A DNA stretch of 64,000 nt from Desulfocorpusculum sp964414345 (GTDB lineage: Bacteria; Desulfobacterota; Desulfocorpusculales; Desulfocorpusculum). Each line of letters starts with the position of its first letter. Position 1 is the stretch's first letter. The notes beneath the pieces were generated by a model. The model did not search any database and had not been told where the DNA came from. It worked only from the letters and a program-made list of their open reading frames with translations. The position numbers and the translations under genes were made by a program. This document shows, piece after piece, positions 42,662-51,196 of this stretch. Location of the stretch: NCBI GenBank assembly GCA_964414345.1, contig CAYPWF010000007.1, positions 19,266 through 83,265 on the forward strand, read 5' to 3'.

Positions 42662-44083
42662 TCAATTCTCTTTCTCCTCGTCAGCCCCTCCACCCAACAC
42701 TGCGTAAAGTCTGACTCTATTGGCCAGTTCCGCCAGTTGCAGCCCAACCAGAGCCTGTTGGGCTGCATACAGGGAGCGTTGAGCATCCAGCACGCTCAGG
42801 TAGCTGTCCAGGCCGTTCATGTGCCTGAGACTTGCCAGCGCATGAGCCTTTTCTGTTGCCTGTACCAAGTCGGCTTGGGCTTGCAGCTGATCCTCCAGGG
42901 CGCCTTGCTCGGCCAAGGCGTCTGCCGTCTCCCTAAAAGCCCCCTGTATGGCCTTTTCATACTCGGCCAGGACTATCTCCTGCTGCACCTTGCTGGCCTT
43001 AAGAGCAGACCACAACCTGGCATCGAAGATGGGCATTACCAACTGAGGGATGTAGCTCCAGGCGCCTGAGCCGGCCTTGAAAAGAGCTGTGAGCTCAGAG
43101 CTGGCCGTGCCCAAGGCCGTGGTGAGGGAGATGCGGGGGAAAAAGGCCGCCCTGGCAGCCCCAATGTCTGCATTGGCTGCCCTGAGCCGGTGTTCCGCAG
43201 CCAGGATGTCTGGCCTTCTAAGTAAAACCTCGGATGACAGACCTGCTGAGACCCTCCTAGGGGGAGAGATCTCAGAGAGACCCTGGGGGAGAAGCTCCTC
43301 CCGGATCTGAGCTCCGGCCAGCAGTTCCAGCCCGTTTCGGTCTTGGGCCACCAGTTGTGTGAAACGGGCCACATCCCCCCTGGCCACCTCCACCTGCGTG
43401 CGTGCCCGGCTGAGATCCAGCTCTGAGGCCAGGCCCAGCTCGTAGCGCTTCTGGATCAGGTCGTAGGTGGACTGCTGCACCTCAAGCGTGGATATGGCCA
43501 GTCTAAGCCTTTCCTGATCGGCGGCCAAGGCCAAGAAGGTGCTTGAGAGTTGGGAGACTAGAAGGATCTGAACGCTTCTTCGAGCCTGAGCTGTGGCCAG
43601 ATACTCCTGGAGAGCCCTTTCCTTCAAGCTTCGGATCCGGCCGAAGAAGTCTATCTCCCAGGCACTGATGCCCAGGTTCACGCTGTACTGCTCCAAAGTA
43701 ACGGCTTTGCCCATTCCCGAAAGATCCGCAGGGACCCTCTGAGTGCTGGCAGAGGCCGAAAGGCTCAGGCTCGGGAAGAGCTCTGCTCGCTGGATCCCAT
43801 AAAGGGCCCTGGCCCTCTCCACGTTTAGGGCCGCAAGCCTAAGGTCTCTATTGTTGGCAAGGGCTTGGAGGATGATCTCCTTGAGACGCCAATCTGTTAC
43901 AAACTCCTCCCAGCTCATCTCCACCGCCAAAGGCCTCTCAGATGCATCCACCGGTTTGTAAGAAGGGCCCGTAGGCCAGGAGGCTGGAACCGGGGCCGGG
44001 GGCTTGATGAACTCGGGCATCAAGGAGCAACCCCAGCCCAAGGCCAGCGTCCCAAAAAGCAGAACTCGAAAAAAAGCCTTCAT
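42662..44083 (-). CDS. RND efflux outer-membrane factor (OprM/TolC family lipoprotein)
   Basis: 473 residues from ATG 44083, overlapping the pump stop by 4 bp. A short hydrophobic signal ends in LALGWGC, a slightly unusual lipobox, suggesting a lipid-anchored NodT/OprM-type factor. Two coiled-coil repeats follow, with LNVERARALYGIQRAELFPSLSLSASAS, ELGLASELDLSRARTQVE and LLRRPDILAAEHRLRAANADIGAARAAFFPRISL. It forms the outer-membrane exit duct of the pump. The apparent longer frame through the N run is an artefact. Confidence 0.9.
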   Translation of the reverse strand: MKAFFRVLLFGTLALGWGCSLMPEFIKPPAPVPASWPTGPSYKPVDASERPLAVEMSWEEFVTDWRLKEIILQALANNRDLRLAALNVERARALYGIQRAELFPSLSLSASASTQRVPADLSGMGKAVTLEQYSVNLGISAWEIDFFGRIRSLKERALQEYLATAQARRSVQILLVSQLSSTFLALAADQERLRLAISTLEVQQSTYDLIQKRYELGLASELDLSRARTQVEVARGDVARFTQLVAQDRNGLELLAGAQIREELLPQGLSEISPPRRVSAGLSSEVLLRRPDILAAEHRLRAANADIGAARAAFFPRISLTTALGTASSELTALFKAGSGAWSYIPQLVMPIFDARLWSALKASKVQQEIVLAEYEKAIQGAFRETADALAEQGALEDQLQAQADLVQATEKAHALASLRHMNGLDSYLSVLDAQRSLYAAQQALVGLQLAELANRVRLYAVLGGGADEEKEN

Positions 44084-47000
44084 CTCATTTCTCCTGGGGT
44101 GGAGGGGTAGCCCTCTTGGGGGAGGCTCTGCCCGGGGTCTGTCCCTTTTCTCCTGAGCCCATATATGAGCACGTAGAACAAGGGGGCAAAGACCGTCACC
44201 AGAAGGGTTCCAGAGACCATGCCGCCCAGAACCGAGGTGCCGATGGCGTTCTGTGCCCCGGCCCCGGCCCCTTTTGTTAAGGCCAGGGGCAGNNNNNNNN
44301 NNNNNNNNNNNNNNNNNNNNNNNNNNNNNNNNNNNNNNNNNNNNNNNNNNNNNNNNNNNNNNNNNNNNNNNNNNNNNNNNNNNNNNNNNNNNATCAAGAG
44401 CACCGAAAGCGGGATTGTCCAGCTCTCGTACAGGGCTGCCAGGCAAAGGAATATCACGAAGATGGAGAAGGAGTACAGAAGGGGCGCCTGGGAGGTGGCC
44501 ATGCGCTCCTGGTAGGAAAGCCCGCTCCACTCGTAACCCACTCCCCCGGGCAGCCTGGAGACTATCTCCTCCATGGCTGCCATGGCCTCCCCGGAGCTCC
44601 TGCCTGGGGCCGCCTCCCCCCAGATGTTCATGGCAGGGAATCCGTTGAACCTCTCCAGGCGGGGGGAGCCGTAAGTCCAGTGGCCCGAGGCAAAAGAGGA
44701 GAAGGGGACCATCTTCCCGGAGCTGTTTCGCACATAGAGTTTTTCAAGGTCTTTGGGAAGCATCCGGTAAGGGGCGTCTGCCTGCACATAGACCCGCTTG
44801 ACCCTTCCTCCTTGGATGAAGTCATTTACGTAAGCTCCTCCGAAGGCGGCTGAGATGGTGTTATGGATGGAGGAGATGGGCAATCCCAGAGAGCCGGCCC
44901 TCTCCCAGTCCACATCTATCCTGTACTCGGGTACGTCCTCCATGCCGTTGGGCCTTACCGCCACAAGCCTTTGGTCCTGAGAGGCCATTCCCAGGAGCTG
45001 GTTTCGGGCCTCCATCAAGGTGGCGTGCCCTAGGTTTCCCCGGTCCATCAACTGGAAATCAAAGCCCCTGGCGTTCCCGAGCTCTATGACCGGGGGAGGG
45101 GGAAACACGAACACAATGGAGTTGCGAAGCCTCATGAGAGCGCCGGTGGCCCTGGCGGCAATGGCCTTGGCCCTCCTTGACTCATCGTGGCGAAGATCCC
45201 AGTCCTTAAGCTTGATCCAGACAATTCCGTTGGTCTGCGCCCTGCCCGAAAACCCGAAGCCTGCCACCGTGAGCAGGGATTCCACCACGGTCTTTTCGTT
45301 TTGATCAAAGTAATCCTTTATCTGATCCAGTGTGCTTTGTGTTTGCTCCAGGGTGGAGCCTGTGGGGAGCATCACCTGGGCCAGGAGGATGCCCTGGTCC
45401 TCCTCTGGCAAGTAAGCGGTGGGCATCCGAACAAAGAGGTACCCCATGGTGAGCACAACTGCCAGATACAGGAAGAGATGAGCCAGCTTCCTGGAGAGGG
45501 CCCAGCCCACCACCTTCACGTAATGGTCCCTGTTTCGGAAGAACAACCTGTCAAACCAGGAAAAAAAAGGCCGAAGCAGAAGCAAGCCCTTTCTTGCATG
45601 CCCGCCTGCGGCCTCTGCCGGCTTCAGAAGAGAGGCACAAAGCACCGGTGTCAGAACCAAGGCCACCAGCACAGATAGAAGCATGGCCGAGGCGATGGTG
45701 ATCGAGAACTGGCGATAGATGACCCCGGTGGAGCCACCGAAGAAGGCCATGGGCCCGAAGACCGCCGAGAGCACAAGCCCGATGCCTATGAGGGCGCTTG
45801 TGATCTGGTCCATGGACTTGGCTGTGGCCTCTCCCGGAGAAAGCCCCTCCTCCCTCATTATGCGCTCTACGTTTTCCACCACCACGATGGCGTCATCCAC
45901 CAGGAGTCCTATGGCCAATACCATGGCGAACATGGTTAGCATGTTGATGGAAAAGCCGAATAACCAAAGCACCCCGAAGGTGCCCAGGATGACCACAGGC
46001 ACGGCTATGGTGGGTATGAGGGTGGCTCTGAAGCTCCCCAAGAAAAGAAACATCACCAGGAAGACCAGCAGAATCGCTTCCAGCAGGGTCTTTATAACCT
46101 CCTTGATGGCCACCCTCACAAAAGGGGTAGTGTCGTAGGGGTAGACCACCTTCATGCCAGGGGGGAAATAGCGGCTCATTTCCTTGAGCTTGGCCTTCAC
46201 AGCGTCGGCCGTGCTCAGGGCATTGGCCCCGGAGGCCATCCTTATGGCCAGGCCGGCCGTGGGCTTGCCGTTGTAGAAGGCCTGGACATCGTAGAACTCG
46301 GTCCCTAGCTCGGTGCGGCCCACATCCTTTATTCTAACTATGGAGCCATCCTGGTTTACCCTCACTGGGATGGAGGCGAACTCCTCCGGGGTCTTGAGCA
46401 TGCTCTGGACTATGATGGAGGCGTTCAGGCGCTGGCCCTCCACAGCAGGAGCCCCTCCGAACTGGCCTGCCGAGACCTCAACGTTGTAAGCCCTGAGCGC
46501 CAGGATCACGTCCTCCACGGTCAGTTGAAAGTCCGTGAGTCGCTCTGGGTTCAGCCAGATGCGCATTGCATACTGGGTGCCGAAGTTCTCCACCTCCCCC
46601 ACACCAGGCACCCTTGCCAGGACCTTCTCCAGGTTGGACTGGGCGTAGTCCCTGAGGTCGTTGCCGTCCATGCTGCCGTCTTCGGAGATGAGGCTCACGA
46701 TCATGAGGTAGTTTCTGGTGGCTTTGCCCACCATGACCCCCTGCCTCTGCACCACGTCCGGAAGGCTGGCCATGGCCAGCTGCAGCTTGTTTTGCACCTT
46801 GGCCCAGGCCAGATCAGGGTCTGTGCCGGGCTCGAAGGTTAGCTCGATGCGGGATGAACCGGCCGAGTCGCTGGTGGCCGAGAGGTAGATCATCCTGTCC
46901 AGTCCCGTCATCTTCTGCTCGATGATCTGGGTCACGCTGTTCTCCACGGTCTCGGCAGAGGCCCCGGGATAGAAAGCCTGTACATAGATGGATGGTGGGG

Positions 47001-47118
47001 CTATGGGGGGATACTGGGACACTGGCAGATTGTGGATGGCCAGGGCTCCTATGGCCATGATAACTATTGCTATGACCCACGCGAAGACGGGGCGCTTGAG
47101 AAAGAACCTGGAGAGCAT
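44080..47118 (-). CDS. RND efflux transporter, HAE1 (AcrB/MexB) family, interrupted by assembly gap
   Basis: AcrB-like inner-membrane pump. N-terminal SRFFLKRPVFAWVIAI, VSQYPPIAPPSIYVQAFYPGASAETVE, the TM4 proton-relay pair in AIGLLVDDAIVVVENVERI and the C-terminal GAGAGAQNAIGTSVLGGMVS are clear. A 100-N run (44293-44392) falls between LAALYESWTIPLSVLL and LPLALTKG. In AcrB about 80-85 residues separate these points, so the real gap should be near 250 bp. The gene is probably intact in the genome. It exports hydrophobic compounds with the adjacent adaptor and outer-membrane factor. Confidence 0.92.
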   Translation of the reverse strand: MLSRFFLKRPVFAWVIAIVIMAIGALAIHNLPVSQYPPIAPPSIYVQAFYPGASAETVENSVTQIIEQKMTGLDRMIYLSATSDSAGSSRIELTFEPGTDPDLAWAKVQNKLQLAMASLPDVVQRQGVMVGKATRNYLMIVSLISEDGSMDGNDLRDYAQSNLEKVLARVPGVGEVENFGTQYAMRIWLNPERLTDFQLTVEDVILALRAYNVEVSAGQFGGAPAVEGQRLNASIIVQSMLKTPEEFASIPVRVNQDGSIVRIKDVGRTELGTEFYDVQAFYNGKPTAGLAIRMASGANALSTADAVKAKLKEMSRYFPPGMKVVYPYDTTPFVRVAIKEVIKTLLEAILLVFLVMFLFLGSFRATLIPTIAVPVVILGTFGVLWLFGFSINMLTMFAMVLAIGLLVDDAIVVVENVERIMREEGLSPGEATAKSMDQITSALIGIGLVLSAVFGPMAFFGGSTGVIYRQFSITIASAMLLSVLVALVLTPVLCASLLKPAEAAGGHARKGLLLLRPFFSWFDRLFFRNRDHYVKVVGWALSRKLAHLFLYLAVVLTMGYLFVRMPTAYLPEEDQGILLAQVMLPTGSTLEQTQSTLDQIKDYFDQNEKTVVESLLTVAGFGFSGRAQTNGIVWIKLKDWDLRHDESRRAKAIAARATGALMRLRNSIVFVFPPPPVIELGNARGFDFQLMDRGNLGHATLMEARNQLLGMASQDQRLVAVRPNGMEDVPEYRIDVDWERAGSLGLPISSIHNTISAAFGGAYVNDFIQGGRVKRVYVQADAPYRMLPKDLEKLYVRNSSGKMVPFSSFASGHWTYGSPRLERFNGFPAMNIWGEAAPGRSSGEAMAAMEEIVSRLPGGVGYEWSGLSYQERMATSQAPLLYSFSIFVIFLCLAALYESWTIPLSVLLXXXXXXXXXXXXXXXXXXXXXXXXXXXXXXXXXXLPLALTKGAGAGAQNAIGTSVLGGMVSGTLLVTVFAPLFYVLIYGLRRKGTDPGQSLPQEGYPSTPGEMR
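44293..44392. other. Assembly gap (100 N)
   Basis: Exactly 100 undefined bases, the common placeholder for a gap of unknown size, inside the RND pump gene. Frames drawn across it are not real. Confidence 0.98.
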
Positions 47119-47130
47119 CAGGGGCCTCCC

Positions 47131-48345
47131 TCAGTTGGACTTAGGGGTTGGCTGCTCCACCCCCTGGGTTATGGAAGGCTCCTTCCCGGCTGATTCCCAC
47201 TCCACCGCCTTCACGGGAGTGCCTGGCCTTATCTTCTGGATTCCCTCCACTATCACCCTATCCCCCGGCCTTAGGCCCGAGGAGACAAGCCATTGGTCGC
47301 CCATGGCGCGATCCAGCGTCAAAGTAATTTGAATTGCCTTGCCTTGGGGATCTACGGTGAAGGCCACGGGGTTTCCCTTGGGGTCCCTGGAGACCGCCTG
47401 CTGGGGTATTAATATGGCCTGCTCCTGGACCCCCTCCTTCACCACGGCCCTTACAAACATGCCTGGAAGGAGCATGTGGCCGGGATTGGGGAAGACCATC
47501 CGTATGGTGACCGAACCGGTGGTGGGCTCAACCGTGACATCACGAAACTGGAAAGTGCCCTCCTGCGGGTACTGGGTGCCGTCCTCCAGGAGCAAGGAGG
47601 CCTTGTTCTGGTCCTTGCCTTGTCTTCGTATCTCACCTTCTTCGAGGCGTCTCTTGAGGCGAAGGAGCTCGGCCGTGGATTGGGCCACGTCCACGTAAAT
47701 GGGATCCAGCTGCTGTATTGTTGCAAGGGGTAGGGGCTGGTAAGCAGTGACTATGGCCCCCTCGGTCACATTGGACTTCCCTATCCGCCCTGATATGGGA
47801 GCTGTGACCTTTGTATAGCCCAGATTTATGCGGGCGCTTTGCACTGTTGCTCTCCAGTATTGCACCTCTGCCTCAGCCTGTTTGAGACCTGCTAGGGCAT
47901 CGTCATAGTCCTGCTGGCTCACGGCCCTTTGAGCCAGAAGCGCTCGAAACCGCTCTGCCCTGGAGCGCAGGGCCGGCAGGTTCGCCTCGGCTCTTGCCAA
48001 AGCGGCCAAGGCGTTTTCCAAGGCTGCCTGAAAGGGCGCGGGATCTATCTGGTAAAGCAGCTGGCCAGCCTTTACGTCTGAGCCTTCCGTGAAAAAACGT
48101 TTTTGGATCAAGCCGTTTACCTGGGGTCTTATCTCGGCCACGCGGTATGCGGCCGTGCGGCCGGGCAGCTCCGTGGTGAGAAGCACCTCCTGGGTCTTGA
48201 CCTTCAGCACGGCTACCTCCGGAAGGGGTGGCGGCGGTGGGGCGGACTGGCCTCTGTCGCATCCGCCGGCCCCTGCCAAGGCAATGACAACAGCCGGGAT
48301 AACTATGACTCGGGCCCCCATGGGGGGCCTCCTGATGGATCTCAT
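47131..48345 (-). CDS. RND efflux periplasmic adaptor (AcrA/MexA family lipoprotein)
   Basis: 404 residues from ATG 48345, with CCGGAGGC upstream; the longer open frame is not needed. A signal with lipobox ending AGAGGC gives a lipid-anchored adaptor. Domains: PGRTAAYRVAEIRPQVNGLIQKRFFTEG (barrel-sandwich half), an alpha-hairpin coiled coil (about 105-165), LGYTKVTAPISGRIGKSNVTEG (second half) and the membrane-proximal part near the C-terminus. It links the pump to the outer-membrane factor. Confidence 0.92.
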   Translation of the reverse strand: MRSIRRPPMGARVIVIPAVVIALAGAGGCDRGQSAPPPPPLPEVAVLKVKTQEVLLTTELPGRTAAYRVAEIRPQVNGLIQKRFFTEGSDVKAGQLLYQIDPAPFQAALENALAALARAEANLPALRSRAERFRALLAQRAVSQQDYDDALAGLKQAEAEVQYWRATVQSARINLGYTKVTAPISGRIGKSNVTEGAIVTAYQPLPLATIQQLDPIYVDVAQSTAELLRLKRRLEEGEIRRQGKDQNKASLLLEDGTQYPQEGTFQFRDVTVEPTTGSVTIRMVFPNPGHMLLPGMFVRAVVKEGVQEQAILIPQQAVSRDPKGNPVAFTVDPQGKAIQITLTLDRAMGDQWLVSSGLRPGDRVIVEGIQKIRPGTPVKAVEWESAGKEPSITQGVEQPTPKSN

Positions 48346-48406
48346 TTCTGCCTCCGGGTGTGAGGTCGGCTCCCAGCTCATGGGGAACAACCCGACTTTT
48401 CTTGAT

Positions 48407-49030
48407 TCATTTCTCCAAAAGCGCATGGAAAAGGATCCCCAGGATGGCATCGGGGTCCTCTGGATAGGGATGTTCTTGGGGGCTTTCCAGCCACAAAAAC
48501 AGAAAAGCATTGACCACGTTTTCCAAGGCAACTGCCAGGCGGAAAGGCTCTGCTATTTTCCTGAAGCGGCCCTTGCCAATGCCCTGCTCGAAAACCCCCG
48601 AGAGCTTCTCCAGGAATTCATGGTGCCTCTTTTGGATCTCAGAGTCCAATCCGGCCATGACGTGAAACCTGGCTCCTTGGGTTTCTGACAGGTAGAGGCG
48701 GATCACAGAGACATTCTCCCTGAACACCTCTCCCTTGGCCTTCACATAATTGCGGAGCTTTTCCACCTCGTCCTGGGCCTGATCCAAAGCCGTGGTGAGA
48801 GCCCTTTGGAACTTTTCGGCCTGGTCCAGGAGCAGTTCCCGGTAAAGGTCCTCCTTGTTCTTGAAGAACTTGTACAGGGTTCCGATGGCGAACTCGGCCC
48901 TGGCTGCGATCTCGTGCATGGAGACATTGTGGTAGCCCTTCTCCGAGAAGAGCTCCAGGGCCGCCTCCAACATTTCCCGGCGCTGCCTCAACCTCTCCCT
49001 CTCCCTCCTGGGGAGTTGCGCCTGTTGCAT
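48407..49030 (-). CDS. TetR/AcrR-family repressor of the efflux operon
   Basis: 207 residues. An N-terminal HTH (about 20-62, ALELFSEKGYHNVSMHEIAARAEFAIGTLYKFFKNKEDLY) is followed by a helical ligand domain. It is the first gene of the run tetR-adaptor-pump-outer-membrane factor, 61 bp before the adaptor. Such regulators usually repress their own operon until a pump substrate binds. An inverted repeat upstream (49081-49108) is the likely operator. Confidence 0.9.
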   Translation of the reverse strand: MQQAQLPRRERERLRQRREMLEAALELFSEKGYHNVSMHEIAARAEFAIGTLYKFFKNKEDLYRELLLDQAEKFQRALTTALDQAQDEVEKLRNYVKAKGEVFRENVSVIRLYLSETQGARFHVMAGLDSEIQKRHHEFLEKLSGVFEQGIGKGRFRKIAEPFRLAVALENVVNAFLFLWLESPQEHPYPEDPDAILGILFHALLEK

Positions 49031-49068
49031 TATCCTACCTCCGAAGTGAAAATACGTGTTTGAATGAT

Positions 49069-49108
49069 GATTATATAAAATGACGTCGGATTATATAATT
49101 GTACGTCA
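49069..49108. promoter_or_regulatory. Candidate TetR operator
   Basis: TGACGT (49081-49086) and ACGTCA (49103-49108) form an inverted repeat with a 16-bp centre that holds the palindrome ATTATATAAT (49090-49099). GATTATATAA also occurs as a direct repeat at 49069 and 49089. The site is about 40-80 bp upstream of the tetR start on the minus strand and in the gap with truA. Confidence 0.6.
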
Positions 49109-49292
49109 GGCTAACAGACAAGCCAAAGCCTGTCAACACAGGTGCTTTGGGTAGGAGCAGTTGGGGTTTTGACGGGGCAGGAGCCCTCAGGATTTGAAAT
49201 TTGGATCCAAGGCTGCCCATTGCGGCTTGGTTAGAGGTGTGATAATTTAACTGATTCAAAGCGGTTGGAGCCGATCCAGGGCAGCCTGCCCC

Positions 49293-50099
49293 ATGCAAGG
49301 GAAGCGCAACATCAGGCTTTTGATCCAGTATGAAGGAGGGGCTTACCACGGCTGGCAGATCCAACCAGGGGCTCTGACGATTCAGGAGGTCTTGGAAGAG
49401 ACACTCTCCCGCATAACACAAGAGAGGACAAGGCTCATTGGAGCCGGTAGAACGGATGCCGGAGTCCATGCCTTGGCCCAGGTGGCCAATTTGCACACGG
49501 GATCCTCGCTCCCGGCCCGGACGATTCAGAGGGCCCTAAACGCCCTTCTTCCCCATGACATAAGGGTTCTCATGGCAGAAGAGATTGACCGGGCTTTTCA
49601 TGCCAGGTTTTCAGCCCTGGCAAAGCGCTACGAGTACAGGATTTGGAACCATCCAGTGGAGAGTGCATTTCAAAGAAGGTACAGTTGGTGGATTCCCAGA
49701 CCCCTGGATCTTGAGGCCATGAGAGCGGCTGCTCAAAGCCTCCTGGGGGAGCATGACTTCCTGGCCTTCAAGGCCTCGGGCTCGGATGCCAAAAGCACTG
49801 TAAGGAGCATTCTGGGATGTGGATGGGAGGCCTGGGGCCCGCTGCTGGTCTTCTGGATAGAGGCCACAGGGTTTTTGAGGTACATGGTGAGAGGCTTGGT
49901 GGGTACCCTGGTGGAGATAGGCTTGGGCAAAAAGGAAACCGGTCATTTGGAGAAGCTCTTGGTAAGCGGTGAGCGTTCTCTTAGCGGGCCTACGGCTCCA
50001 GCCAGGGGGCTTTTTCTTGCAAGGGTGGTATACCCCCAGAAATGGAGCTTTGGGAAGCAATGGGAGGAAGAGCCCTGGAGGGGTTTCCCGGGCATATAA
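49293..50099 (+). CDS. truA: tRNA pseudouridine synthase A
   Basis: 268 residues. The catalytic motif GAGRTDAGVHA carries the nucleophilic Asp. Other family parts are YEGGAYHGWQIQP, YEYRIWN and the FLRYMVRGLVGTL region. It makes pseudouridine at positions 38-40 of tRNA anticodon arms. ATG 49293. Confidence 0.95.
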   Translation: MQGKRNIRLLIQYEGGAYHGWQIQPGALTIQEVLEETLSRITQERTRLIGAGRTDAGVHALAQVANLHTGSSLPARTIQRALNALLPHDIRVLMAEEIDRAFHARFSALAKRYEYRIWNHPVESAFQRRYSWWIPRPLDLEAMRAAAQSLLGEHDFLAFKASGSDAKSTVRSILGCGWEAWGPLLVFWIEATGFLRYMVRGLVGTLVEIGLGKKETGHLEKLLVSGERSLSGPTAPARGLFLARVVYPQKWSFGKQWEEEPWRGFPGI

Positions 50100-50135
50100 G
50101 GGGGTTGGGGCCCCAAGAAGCCGGAGGCGCAAGGG

Positions 50136-51101
50136 ATGGGGATCTTCATGGTAACAGGAGGGGCCGGGTTCATAGGCTCCCACATAGTGGACAGGTTGGT
50201 GGAAGAGGGGCACAGGGTTAGGGTTGTGGACAACTTCTCGACCGGCCGCAGGGAGAATATAGCTCACCTGCAAGGTGATCCCCTGGTCCAGGTGGCCGAA
50301 GGGGACATATGTGACGGGGAGTTCATGGCCGAGGCCATGGAGGGGGTGGAGTACGTTTTGCATCAGGCGGCTATCCCCTCGGTGCCCAGATCCGTAAGTG
50401 ACCCCCTCAGCAGCCACAGGGTTAACGTGGAGGGCACCTTGAGGGTGCTTTTGGCAGCCAAAGAGGCAGGGGTCAGGCGTGTGGTTTTTGCCTCCTCCTC
50501 TTCCGTGTACGGAGACCTAAGCCGGGACCAAAGCGGACAACTGGCCAAGAAGGAGAGTTTGGCTCCCCGTCCCCTTTCACCTTACGCCGCAACCAAGCTG
50601 GCAGGGGAGGCTTATTGCGCGGCCTTTTATAACTCCTACGGCCTGGAGACAGTCGTGCTTCGTTATTTCAATGTATTCGGCCCCAGGCAGGACCCTGCTT
50701 CCCAATACGCCTCGGTGGTCCCGCGCTTTGCAACGGCCTTGCTAAACGGGAAAAGGCCTCTCATATACGGAGACGGGCTCCAAACAAGAGACTTTACCCA
50801 CGTCTCAAACGTGGTTGAGGCAAATCTCAAGGCATGTCAGGCCCCCGAGGCTCCAGGCAGGGTGTTCAACGTGGCCTGCGGCAAAAGCGTGAGCGTTTTG
50901 GAACTGCTAAGGACCATGGCTCAGGCCCTGGGTGTGAGCCCGGATCCTGAGTTCCAGCCCCCCAGGCCGGGGGATGTGAGACATTCCAGGGCAAGCATAT
51001 CCTTGGCCAAGAGGCTTCTGGGATACAGGGTCAAGATGGGATTTAACCAGGGAATCCGCAATACCCTAAGAGCCTTCACACAAAACAGTCGGCAGTCATG
51101 A
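50136..51101 (+). CDS. NAD-dependent sugar-nucleotide epimerase (UDP-glucose/GlcNAc 4-epimerase type)
   Basis: 321 residues, extended SDR. TGGAGFIGSHIVD binds NAD; ASSSSVYGD and YAATKLAGE (YxxxK) form the active site; RYFNVFGPRQDPASQYASVVPRF is typical of WbpP/GalE-like enzymes. It probably makes a UDP-sugar for surface polysaccharide, in line with the UDP-glucose dehydrogenase gene that follows. Start ATG 50136, with ATG 50148 as alternative. Confidence 0.87.
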   Translation: MGIFMVTGGAGFIGSHIVDRLVEEGHRVRVVDNFSTGRRENIAHLQGDPLVQVAEGDICDGEFMAEAMEGVEYVLHQAAIPSVPRSVSDPLSSHRVNVEGTLRVLLAAKEAGVRRVVFASSSSVYGDLSRDQSGQLAKKESLAPRPLSPYAATKLAGEAYCAAFYNSYGLETVVLRYFNVFGPRQDPASQYASVVPRFATALLNGKRPLIYGDGLQTRDFTHVSNVVEANLKACQAPEAPGRVFNVACGKSVSVLELLRTMAQALGVSPDPEFQPPRPGDVRHSRASISLAKRLLGYRVKMGFNQGIRNTLRAFTQNSRQS

Positions 51102-51148
51102 GAATCAAGGGGGACTTTAGCTCCTAAAGCGGGGCCGCACAAAATGCA

Positions 51149-51172
51149 CCCGCCACTTGGAGCGGGTTTTTT
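51149..51172 (+). terminator. Intrinsic terminator after the epimerase gene
   Basis: CCCGC (51149-51153) pairs with GCGGG (51162-51166), followed directly by TTTTTT. It separates the epimerase gene from the ugd-lepB pair. Confidence 0.7.
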
Positions 51173-51196
51173 AACTCGGAAAGGAGATCAAGATCC

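Noticed and set aside
42662..44530. 622-codon frame including the N run as one outer-membrane protein
   Set aside because: The 5' part is the pump gene read in another frame across N; the real start is ATG 44083 after the pump stop.
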